This document shows, in pieces, positions 36,564-44,036 of a stretch of DNA of 64,000 bases (its first letter is position 1; the number at the start of each line of letters is the position of its first letter). The DNA is taken from positions 186,001-250,000 of the forward strand of contig NZ_JAUKFY010000001.1 of assembly GCF_030489605.1 (NCBI RefSeq), in the 5' to 3' direction. The notes under the pieces were generated by a model. It searched no databases. It was not told the origin of the DNA and saw only the letters and a list, made by a program, of their open reading frames with translations. This DNA is from Brevibacillus laterosporus (lineage in GTDB: Bacteria > Bacillota > Bacilli > Brevibacillales > Brevibacillaceae). Both the position numbers and the translations under genes were made by a program.

Positions 36564-37520
36564 TTATTTTACTGCAGATGCCCGTGCAGGCACTAGCTCT
36601 TTTGCTTGCTTGCGTTGATACATGTTGTTGCATACTAAGGCTGTGATGATGAGCATTGTGCCGCCTACATCATAAATAGTCATGTTATAGCCTTGCATAA
36701 CCGAAATGATAAATGTTGTAACAGGTACAAAGTTGATAAATAAGGTTCCGTTAATTGGTGATAACAGCTTTATTCCAGCGTTCCAACTAATCAAAGCAAC
36801 CACGCCAGCAAAAATAATCATAAAAGCAAGTTCATTGCTAGCAGCTAGGATTGAGGTCGTGGTAGGCACATGTAAAATATGTAATCCAGTTAGAGATAGA
36901 ACCACTAATCCCGAAGTGAAGGTGCCCAGAACGCAGCTTAATGTGGAGTAGCGTAAAACGGACCATGCAGTAAAGTGATTGCCTCCAATTGTGTAGATTA
37001 CCCATCCTAGCACACCGATGAAGATAAGTAGAACAGCGAAAATACTGCTTCCACCAATTAAAAAGGCTTTTACATCTCCTTTTGTAATTACCATAAATAC
37101 CCCTACTAAAGCTACTGCGATGCAACCAATCGTAAACGGTTTTGGTTTATTTGATTTATAAATCCATAGAACCAGCACAGACAGCATTGGCATCAATGCT
37201 TCCATGACGGAGGCCAAAATGACCCCTGAGGTCCCTAATTGATTTTGTCCCCAAAATACTAATAAATTATAGCAGGTGAAAGCCATTGTCCCAAAAAACC
37301 ACAAGGACCATCCACGGCCTTCCAGACGTAAGGCTTTTAAACCCTCTTTCCAGACTAATAAACCAAGTAAAATGAGGGAAACAACAGAATAGCGAATAAC
37401 AGAGAAATAAAATGGATCAATAAATTCAAATGCACTTTCTGCAACCGGAAACATAGCTCCCCAAGCTACACTGGCTACCAAGCAGAGGAAGGCTCCCCTC
37501 ATGATGTTGTCTGTCTTCAT
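36564..37520 (-). CDS. EamA (DMT superfamily) transporter
   Basis: 318 residues with ten predicted membrane helices in two EamA repeats (about 10-140 and 155-295). The N-terminal repeat has GAFLCLVASVAWGAMFP and the second ALISWNAGIKLLSPINGTLF, both typical of YdcZ/RhaT-like metabolite exporters in bacilli. A basic tail (RKQAKELVPARASAVK) lies in the cytoplasm. The substrate is unknown; amino acids or their analogues are common. It is divergent from a LysR-type regulator that probably controls it. Confidence 0.88.
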   Translation of the reverse strand: MKTDNIMRGAFLCLVASVAWGAMFPVAESAFEFIDPFYFSVIRYSVVSLILLGLLVWKEGLKALRLEGRGWSLWFFGTMAFTCYNLLVFWGQNQLGTSGVILASVMEALMPMLSVLVLWIYKSNKPKPFTIGCIAVALVGVFMVITKGDVKAFLIGGSSIFAVLLIFIGVLGWVIYTIGGNHFTAWSVLRYSTLSCVLGTFTSGLVVLSLTGLHILHVPTTTSILAASNELAFMIIFAGVVALISWNAGIKLLSPINGTLFINFVPVTTFIISVMQGYNMTIYDVGGTMLIITALVCNNMYQRKQAKELVPARASAVK

Positions 37521-37600
37521 TTTCTCTCTACCTTTCTCTCTCTAAAAAATCTTACGTTGAACATCATATGTCGAAAACACTATCATGTAAAATGATTGAA

Positions 37601-37633
37601 ATTGATATTAGTCATCATTATAATTGATATCAA
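37601..37633. promoter_or_regulatory. Direct repeat and palindrome between the EamA gene and its LysR regulator
   Basis: ATTGATAT occurs at 37601-37608 and 37623-37630, 22 bp apart (two helical turns on the same face). The second copy is part of the perfect palindrome TTGATATCAA (37624-37633). This fits a LysR-type recognition/activation site pair in the divergent control region. Confidence 0.5.
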
Positions 37634-37661
37634 ATGTAAGGTGTAGAAAGAGGAAGAGAGA

Positions 37662-38552
37662 ATGGAAATAAGCGATCTGCGTATTTTTCAAATAGTAGCC
37701 GAGGAAGGTAGTGTGAGCCAGGCCGCCAAACGCTTAAATTATGTTCAATCAAATGTCACGGCTCGGATTCAGCAGCTGGAAAAGGAACTAGGAACATCGC
37801 TGTTTTATCGGCACCGTCGAGGCGTGACGCTGAATGAAGACGGGCGCAAGCTGTTAGGCTATGCCCAAAAAATGCTGGCGCTAATGGAAGAGATGCAGCA
37901 GTCCTTTCAAACCAGCGAGGACCCATCTGGGCCATTGCTGATTGGCTCGGTTGAGACCGTTTCGGCGCTGCCTATCATCTTGTCGTCTTATCACAAAAAG
38001 TTCCCACGGGTCGATTTATCTTTAGTATCAGGAGTTACGCAACATCTGGTAAGCGATGTACTGCAATATCAGTTAGATGGGGCTTTTGTAAGCGGACCTA
38101 TACAGCATCCAGATATTGTACAGGAGCATGTCATGGAGGAAGAGCTTGTGTTAGTGGCTGGAAAAGGTATTCTTACATTAGAGGGATGTAAAAGCAAGCC
38201 GCTCCTTGTATTCCGATCAGGCTGCGGGTATCGGGAGAGATTGACTCAGTGGTTATCAACACAAGGGATCACGCCTACCAAAATAATGGAGTTTGGCACG
38301 TTGGAAACGATCTTAGCAGTAGTAGAGTCAGGACTTGGCGTTTCACTTGTGCCAAAATCAACGGTGTTGCGATTACATTCGGAAGGAAACATACGTCATT
38401 TTACATTGCCTGAGGGATATAATCAGGTAACAACAGTATTCATCCGCAGAAAAGACTCCTTTCTGACAAATACCATGCGCTGTTTTTTACAGCAAATTGA
38501 TCAGTTTCATGAACAGCATCGGGAGCAAATCTCCATGCATAAAAAAAAATAA
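37662..38552 (+). CDS. LysR-family transcriptional regulator
   Basis: 296 residues. The N-terminal winged HTH (about 1-60) reads MEISDLRIFQIVAEEGSVSQ then AAKRLNYVQSNVTARIQQLE and KELGTSLFYRHRRGVTL. The effector domain is about 88-290 (GPLLIGSVETVSALPIIL; LDGAFVSGPI; a single Cys pair region EGCKSK/RSGCGY). It closely follows the CzcR/YofA-type pattern of bacilli. It is divergent from the EamA transporter, the classical arrangement for a regulator that responds to the transported metabolite. The SD AGAGGAAGAGAG lies before the ATG. Confidence 0.9.
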   Translation: MEISDLRIFQIVAEEGSVSQAAKRLNYVQSNVTARIQQLEKELGTSLFYRHRRGVTLNEDGRKLLGYAQKMLALMEEMQQSFQTSEDPSGPLLIGSVETVSALPIILSSYHKKFPRVDLSLVSGVTQHLVSDVLQYQLDGAFVSGPIQHPDIVQEHVMEEELVLVAGKGILTLEGCKSKPLLVFRSGCGYRERLTQWLSTQGITPTKIMEFGTLETILAVVESGLGVSLVPKSTVLRLHSEGNIRHFTLPEGYNQVTTVFIRRKDSFLTNTMRCFLQQIDQFHEQHREQISMHKKK

Positions 38553-39010
38553 CGTATGGCGAACGTTATTTGTGAGAAGAAATGCAAAATTTTATTTTGA
38601 CAGAATTGCAACCTATGGCAAATTATATAAGGAAATCAGATAAAAACAATAAAAAAACGTAATAATTAAGAATAGCTTTATGTTATTAAGGTTATTTTAA
38701 GGTTTAAACCACAATTTGATATTTTTAGTAGAAATTTGATTTTTGCTATCTATACAAACGGATGTATGTTCATTCGCCTGCTAATAAATCTATGCTTTTG
38801 ACTAGGCCTATTTTCATTGATAGGTGGCACCATTGAAAGATAACTGGGTAGAAGTAAATTTAGGCTTTTGACCCAGCATATCTGTCTGTATCGAAGCTCA
38901 TACCTCTTGCATTGTATGTTAGTGGGGATATTGTTTAAGTTTTGGAAGTGTCTAGGAGATTGCAATCATCTCCACCGTTCCCCAAAACTACAAGTAGAGG
39001 TGATCAAGTT
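38553..39010. other. 458-base intergenic region before the Arg/His-rich gene
   Basis: It starts with a weak AT-rich hairpin AAATAACGT/ACGTTATTT (38547-38571), a possible end for the LysR transcript. A CTTTTGAC element occurs twice, near 38794 and 38866, each followed by a CC-containing segment, and may be a regulator site. No convincing sigmaA or sigmaK promoter can be fixed by eye. No gene is seen. Confidence 0.4.
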
Positions 39011-39253
39011 ATGTCATCATGTCACAGACGAAGAAGACGCAGACACAGAAGAGTCAGTAACAGAGATGTTCGTAGAGCGAGAAGAAATATCCGTCGCGCA
39101 AAACGTTTCCTAAGACGCGCTCTTCGCGACTTGAGAAGAAGAAGACGTAGAAGACACAGAAGACACCATAGACACCATCGTAGACACCACAGACATCACC
39201 GCAGACACCATAGACACCACAGAAGAAGACGTCGTTGCAGAATTGTCTGCTAG
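39011..39253 (+). CDS. Arg/His-rich, protamine-like small protein (probable spore protein)
   Basis: 80 residues from ATG 39011, behind AGAGGTGATC, an unusually long match to the 16S rRNA tail. Almost only Arg and His after residue 5: an N-terminal region with RRARRNIRRAKRFLRRALRD, which could form an amphipathic basic helix, and then a tandem (H/R)-rich block (HHRRHHRHHRRHH...) made of CACCATAGA-type DNA repeats. Cysteines sit at each end (SSC near the start; RCRIVC at the end). Its extreme basicity recalls CotG-like coat proteins and protamines. No signal peptide. A terminator follows 10 nt on. Function is inference. Confidence 0.72.
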   Translation: MSSCHRRRRRRHRRVSNRDVRRARRNIRRAKRFLRRALRDLRRRRRRRHRRHHRHHRRHHRHHRRHHRHHRRRRRCRIVC

Positions 39254-39263
39254 AAGGTTGTGA

Positions 39264-39294
39264 GAGGCGCTCATGAATTGGGCGCTTCTTTTTT
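39264..39294 (+). terminator. Intrinsic terminator of the Arg/His-rich gene
   Basis: GAGGCGC / GCGCTTC (one G-U) followed by TTTTTT. Confidence 0.78.
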
Positions 39295-39402
39295 CCATAC
39301 ATGCTGGAATAGGAATGACATGATAAAATAGAAATGATACATAAACCCTTATATAAGTTAGAACATAAAGGAATGTAAGAGTCAGCGGGGTGTTAACTGT
39401 AC

Positions 39403-40848
39403 ATGGGGCCCATCAGCCAAATTTATCTCGGTTTATCTGTCATTAACATTTTCCTAGCAATGGCACTCATCTTTTTGGAGCGACGCAATGCCACGGCTAC
39501 CTGGGCTTGGATTTTGGTTCTATTTTTTATTCCTGGTTTGGGCTTTTTCATATACGTGATTATGGGCCGCAATTTAAGTGGGCGTAAATTGTATCGAATC
39601 AATCAGCGGGAAAATAAAACCCTCAATGATATGGTCAGATGGCAAAAACAGAAGCTTCAGCAGGATAAGCTTGTTTATCAGGATGCCTCGGTGGAGACTT
39701 ATCGTGATTTCGTCTATATGAATGTGACCACTAATAAGACCTTACTTACCCAGGACAATGAAGTAGAGATATACACAAGCGGGAAGGAAAAGTTTAAAGC
39801 CTTATTTGCCAGCTTGGAGCAGGCTACGGATCACATTCATTTGCAGTACTATATCTTCCGTCAGGATGCTCTGGGAGCTCGATTAGTTGATCTCCTTGTA
39901 AAAAAAGCAAAGCAAGGAGTAAAAGTCCGAGTATTATATGATGATATTGGCTCGCTTGGCATCAAAAAGAATTTTTTTGACGAATTAAAGCAGGCAGGGG
40001 GAGAAGTGGCGGTCTTTTTCTCTTCCCCTATCCCTTATCTTAATTTTCGTTTGAATTATCGTAATCACCGAAAAATCGCCGTTGTGGATGGTAAAATTGG
40101 CTTTGTCGGTGGTTTTAATGTAGGGAATGAGTATCTTGGCCTAGATCAAGTGCTAGGGGATTGGCGAGACACGCACCTTCGAATAGAGGGGCTAGCAGTC
40201 TCGTCGTTACAGATCACTTTTTTGCTTGACTGGAATCTGGCATCAGGTCAAAACATTCTTTACACAGAGGAGCATTTTCCGAAATGGAGGGGGGCTGGAA
40301 AGGTTGCCCTACAGATAGTCACAAGTGGCCCTACTTCCAGATATCAGCGTATTCAATACAATTATTTAAAAATGATTCATTCTGCGAAAAAGAGTCTATA
40401 TCTGCAAACACCGTATTTTGTACCAGATGAAAGCTTATTAAACGATTTGAAAATCGCTGTACTTTCGGGCATTGATGTAAGGATCATGATTCCGAAACGC
40501 TCAGATAATCGATTGGTTCAGTGGGCATCTTCTTCATACATAGGTGAGTTGTTAGGGGCAGGAGCGCGTTGTTATCTATATGAAAAGGGATTTTTGCATG
40601 CAAAAACAATGATGGTGGACGGCAATTTAGCAACTGTCGGTACAGCTAACCTAGATATTCGCAGTCTCAAGCTAAACTTTGAAGTGAATGCAATTATTTA
40701 CGACAGTCAAACTTCAAGAAAACTGGAGGAAATCTTTTTGCAGGATATTTCTCATTGCACTGAGCTGACGCTAGAAGAATACAATAATCGTCCACGTCTA
40801 CTCCGTTTTCAGGAGTCGATTGCACGGTTATTATCTCCTATTTTATAG
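39403..40848 (+). CDS. cls: Cardiolipin synthase
   Basis: 481 residues. Two N-terminal membrane helices (about 5-25 and 33-55, with the LLVILFFIPGLGFFIYVI-type second helix here as WAWILVLFFIPGLGFFIY), then two phospholipase-D domains with HKD motifs: H222-x-K224...D229 (NHRKIAVVDG) and H399-x-K401...D406 (HAKTMMVDG). Length and order match Bacillus ClsA/YwnE. It condenses two phosphatidylglycerols to cardiolipin in the membrane. The SD is weak (GCGGGGTG). Single-gene unit. Confidence 0.93.
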   Translation: MGPISQIYLGLSVINIFLAMALIFLERRNATATWAWILVLFFIPGLGFFIYVIMGRNLSGRKLYRINQRENKTLNDMVRWQKQKLQQDKLVYQDASVETYRDFVYMNVTTNKTLLTQDNEVEIYTSGKEKFKALFASLEQATDHIHLQYYIFRQDALGARLVDLLVKKAKQGVKVRVLYDDIGSLGIKKNFFDELKQAGGEVAVFFSSPIPYLNFRLNYRNHRKIAVVDGKIGFVGGFNVGNEYLGLDQVLGDWRDTHLRIEGLAVSSLQITFLLDWNLASGQNILYTEEHFPKWRGAGKVALQIVTSGPTSRYQRIQYNYLKMIHSAKKSLYLQTPYFVPDESLLNDLKIAVLSGIDVRIMIPKRSDNRLVQWASSSYIGELLGAGARCYLYEKGFLHAKTMMVDGNLATVGTANLDIRSLKLNFEVNAIIYDSQTSRKLEEIFLQDISHCTELTLEEYNNRPRLLRFQESIARLLSPIL

Positions 40849-40954
40849 GCGAATTACGGGCGTGTCATCTGATTAAAAGGGACACGCTCTTTGTGCAAAA
40901 AATGGAAAAAATGATCTGAGATTGATAAAATATAAAGCATGGGAGGTGATGCTA

Positions 40955-41491
40955 ATGGGGCGTTTCAAAATTACAGGTATGGTTGTAATGATGATGTTTT
41001 TGCTCGTTCAAGGCTGTTCAACCTCTAGTTCTACTTCTACAATGGAACAGCAGGCTTTGGAAATCGCTATGAATTTTAAGAAAGCACAGTATGAGATTGG
41101 AGATTTCAAGACTGAAAAAGATGTGCAAAAGATGAATGTGACTGAACTTGCAGCAAAGAACGATGCGGTTAAACCCTATCTAACTGAAAAAGCCTTTGAA
41201 TTGTATGTAGGGAACCGTGAACAATCGCTTAGCTCTGAGGTGGCCAGAGGGAGGCAAGCTAACATCAAGCTCAAAAAGCTGACTATGGAGAAAGCCGCCG
41301 AGGAAATGGACAAAATAACTTACCATTATAACATGGAGCTGGAATTAACTTATGCTGACGGTAAGCAGAATAAAGTCATAAAAACGAATGGACAGATGGA
41401 TTTGGTAAAAGAGGGCGAGCAATGGAAGATAGCTCGGGATTATGATGCAAATCCGCTGATTGAGGAATACAATGCAATTCATAATCCATGA
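40955..41491 (+). CDS. Lipoprotein of unknown function
   Basis: 178 residues from ATG 40955 (GGGAGGTGAT immediately upstream; the longer frame from 40922 has no SD). The lipobox LVQG-C is at about residue 21 and is followed by a Ser/Thr-rich linker (STSSSTSTME). The mature domain is alpha+beta with an EWKIARDYDANPL-like C-terminal strand (here QWKIARDYDANPLIEEYN), similar in style to NTF2-like or DUF4878-type lipoproteins, but I cannot assign it. A terminator follows. Confidence 0.72.
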   Translation: MGRFKITGMVVMMMFLLVQGCSTSSSTSTMEQQALEIAMNFKKAQYEIGDFKTEKDVQKMNVTELAAKNDAVKPYLTEKAFELYVGNREQSLSSEVARGRQANIKLKKLTMEKAAEEMDKITYHYNMELELTYADGKQNKVIKTNGQMDLVKEGEQWKIARDYDANPLIEEYNAIHNP

Positions 41492-41510
41492 CGGCAATAG
41501 GAAAATAAAA

Positions 41511-41556
41511 AGATGCTTGAAATGACTAAGGAAGTTATTTCAAGCATCTTTTTTTT
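41511..41556. terminator. Bidirectional intrinsic terminator
   Basis: AGATGCTTGAAAT / ATTTCAAGCATCT stem with T-runs on both strands, between convergent genes. Confidence 0.9.
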
Positions 41557-41571
41557 ATATCGGTGTGATAT

Positions 41572-42687
41572 TTACATTCCAGTTGTTTGTTTGGGTGTAT
41601 GAGTTACATTTGCTGCTATGCCTTTCGCTCGCCTTTTTGGAGGAACTCCGCCCAAAAGATGGATCCAAGAAAAGCGGGACAAGAGATAGGTAATTAGCAA
41701 AGTGACTATAACCGTAATCAGATACTGATTTACAATCCCAAGGTTTCCTTTCCATAAAAATTCCAGCTTATTTGCCACAGCTAATGAGGATAAATAGGAT
41801 AGTAACAAGGGATGCAACAGAAAGATCAAAAACGATTGCTCCGAAATCCAATTGAAGATAGGGTGAAGCGGATTTTTTTTCTGATAAAACAAACGTCCCA
41901 TATTATAAAAAAGGAAAAAGCAAATGAAGCAGTACAAAATGATGCTAGGCTTAATAGATAGGGTATAGGTACGCGACCATATTGTATCCATCACAACCAG
42001 GCCAAAAGTAAGGACCCAAGCCAGAAGCAGCCAAAAGGTTTTCCCTTTGAGCCAGTTTCCCCAGTGTTCTCGGTATTGAGCTAAAAACATGCCGGCTGTG
42101 AAAAAGAAAATCCAGACCGGTATGGGAATGCTATAGGGCCACCATAATTTTGGCAGGAGAAATCCAACCTTAGCATGCTGCGAGAGGTAAATCAGCGATT
42201 GTAGGCCTACTGTCAGGAGTAAGCTAACGAAGAGCATGCTGTTTGGTGAGCGATAATACCAAGAGCGCAACCATGGATACAACAGATAAAATTGAAAGAC
42301 AATTAACATGAAGTACAGATGGACATAGCCTTTTCCTTGCCATAATGTTTTTAACAAATAATCGGTCCACATGAAATAATTCTGATTGTGCAACAGCCCG
42401 CTTTGAGTATACAGCGCATAGATGATTGTCCATAAGATGTAAGGAATAATCAGTCTTTTCATACGCTTTTTCATGGGAGGGCGTTGGTGAAGCTGCAGCT
42501 GCCGATCCTGATAAAAAAGAAAGAATCCCGATAAAAGCATGAACATGGGGACAGCAAAGCGTGATAATTGATTCCAAATAAAAGCAAAATCAGTTCGAGT
42601 AACAAAATGCGATGTCACATGGATGGCAATGACGCCCAGCACGCACAAGACTCGAATAAAATCGTATTCTCTTAAACGATTCTCCAC
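41572..42687 (-). CDS. Acyltransferase-3 family membrane protein
   Basis: 371 residues from the GTG at 42687 (GAGG 8 nt upstream); an ATG nine codons earlier at 42714 lacks an SD. About ten helices. The family's first block is REYDFIRVLCVLGVIAIHVTSH with the essential His (quoted to 22 in two parts: REYDFIRVLCV, LGVIAIHVTSH), and the second is RFAVPMFMLLSGFFL. It is related to the paralogue at 14875-15906 and to IcaC/OafA-type polysaccharide O-acyltransferases. The acceptor is unknown. Monocistronic. Confidence 0.85.
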   Translation of the reverse strand: MENRLREYDFIRVLCVLGVIAIHVTSHFVTRTDFAFIWNQLSRFAVPMFMLLSGFFLFYQDRQLQLHQRPPMKKRMKRLIIPYILWTIIYALYTQSGLLHNQNYFMWTDYLLKTLWQGKGYVHLYFMLIVFQFYLLYPWLRSWYYRSPNSMLFVSLLLTVGLQSLIYLSQHAKVGFLLPKLWWPYSIPIPVWIFFFTAGMFLAQYREHWGNWLKGKTFWLLLAWVLTFGLVVMDTIWSRTYTLSIKPSIILYCFICFFLFYNMGRLFYQKKNPLHPIFNWISEQSFLIFLLHPLLLSYLSSLAVANKLEFLWKGNLGIVNQYLITVIVTLLITYLLSRFSWIHLLGGVPPKRRAKGIAANVTHTPKQTTGM

Positions 42688-42833
42688 AATAGTTTCCTCT
42701 TTCATAAATGTCATACTTTTCTATTTTACATAATTTCCTTATTACAATTCAATATCTACCTAATGGAAATAAGAGCTGGAGAAGGCTGATTAATTACTAG
42801 ATGTAAAAGGAAAGGAAGCATAACTTTTTCTTG

Positions 42834-42876
42834 TGTGAGGTTTTTCACAATGTTTCTTAGCAATACAACTTACAAT
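42834..42876 (+). promoter_or_regulatory. FNR/CRP-type activator site with class II promoter geometry
   Basis: TGTGA-GGTTTT-TCACA (42834-42849), a perfect FNR/CRP half-site pair, is followed after 21 nt by TACAAT (42871-42876). The site centre would lie at -41.5 from a start near 42883, the class II position. It precedes the 2-oxoacid:ferredoxin oxidoreductase operon. Confidence 0.75.
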
Positions 42877-42999
42877 GACGAAAGATAGAAAGATAAAAAG
42901 CAGCATTTACAAACACAGTTTCTACACCGGCAGTAGATCAGGTAAGTCAAAGTAATGATATATGGGATGTTACATAGGGACAATGGGAGGGTGTAAAAA

Positions 43000-44019
43000 T
43001 TGAATGCACAAACAAGGCTGACAAAGATGAATGAGTTGGGTTTATACGAAATTCGTTTGGAATCAATCGGGGGGTTGGGGGCAAATTTAGCTGGTAAAAT
43101 GCTGGCGGAAGCTGGCGTTATTCATCTGGGGCTGAATGGCTCCAATTTTTCTTCCTACGGGTCAGAGAAAAAAGGGTCCCCCGTAAAAGCTTTCGTCCGT
43201 TTTGCCAATCCTGAAATGAAATTACGTGCTACTTCCCCTATCGATGAGCCGCATGTAGTGGGTGTATTTCATGAAGCAATGCTATCGACACAGGATTGTA
43301 CGGCTGGCCTAGGATCAGACGGTATCCTGATCGTTAATACGTCGAAAACGCCTGAAGAAATTAAAGAACGAACAGGGCTACTCGCAGGAACCATTCTATG
43401 TGTAGACGCTTTAGGGATTTCTCTTCGTGAAAAAACTCGCATTAATACAGCAATGATGGGCGCCTTATGCCGAGTTGTAGATTTTCTGCGACCAGAGGCT
43501 GTCAGACAGATTATTCGTGAAACATTCGAAACCAAGTATCCTAAGCTGGTTGAGTCTAATCTACGCACATTTGACGCAGGGTATGCGGAAGGAACCATCA
43601 CAACATTCGCGGCAACAAATTTGAAAGAAGAAAAGTCCTCTATTCAAAGAAGCTCAGGGACGGTGCTTGGCTATCTGACACAGCCGATCGGGGGCGTGAT
43701 TACAAATCCAGGCAACTCTGTGTTAAAAGATCTGAGTGCTTCTCGTCAAGGCTATCTACCGCATTTTAACGAAGAGACATGTATTCACTGTGCAGCATGT
43801 GAAATGCATTGCCCAGATTACTGTTTTGTATGGGAAGAGGGCGAAGATAAGCGCGGTCGTGCTCAGCAGTTTTTACGTGGTATCGATTATCAATATTGTA
43901 AGGGCTGTATGAAGTGCGTGGAGGTTTGTCCAACTGGATCGCTAACTTGTGAACGAGAAGAAGAACAATATGCACGTGAGCATGCCGTTAAACATTCATT
44001 TGCAATGGTAAGAGCGTAA
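43000..44019 (+). CDS. 2-oxoacid:ferredoxin oxidoreductase, fused gamma and delta (2x4Fe-4S) subunit
   Basis: 339 residues from a TTG with GGGAGGG upstream. Residues about 13-200 are the gamma (POR) domain (RLESIGGLGANLAGKMLAEA; NGSNFSSYGSEKKGSPVKAF). Residues about 250-320 are a bacterial-type ferredoxin delta domain with two CxxCxxCxxxCP motifs: Cys261, 264, 267, 271 and Cys300, 303, 306, 310. It passes electrons between the TPP-bound intermediate on the large subunit and ferredoxin or flavodoxin. 17 nt separate it from the alpha-beta gene. An FNR-type promoter lies upstream. Confidence 0.92.
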   Translation: MNAQTRLTKMNELGLYEIRLESIGGLGANLAGKMLAEAGVIHLGLNGSNFSSYGSEKKGSPVKAFVRFANPEMKLRATSPIDEPHVVGVFHEAMLSTQDCTAGLGSDGILIVNTSKTPEEIKERTGLLAGTILCVDALGISLREKTRINTAMMGALCRVVDFLRPEAVRQIIRETFETKYPKLVESNLRTFDAGYAEGTITTFAATNLKEEKSSIQRSSGTVLGYLTQPIGGVITNPGNSVLKDLSASRQGYLPHFNEETCIHCAACEMHCPDYCFVWEEGEDKRGRAQQFLRGIDYQYCKGCMKCVEVCPTGSLTCEREEEQYAREHAVKHSFAMVRA

Positions 44020-44036
44020 AGGGAGGAGCTAGGGAC

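Noticed and set aside
39054-39302. Minus-strand Val/Ser- and Tyr/Cys-rich frames opposite the Arg/His-rich gene
   Set aside because: Mirror of the repetitive Arg/His codons. The plus strand has a strong SD and its own terminator.
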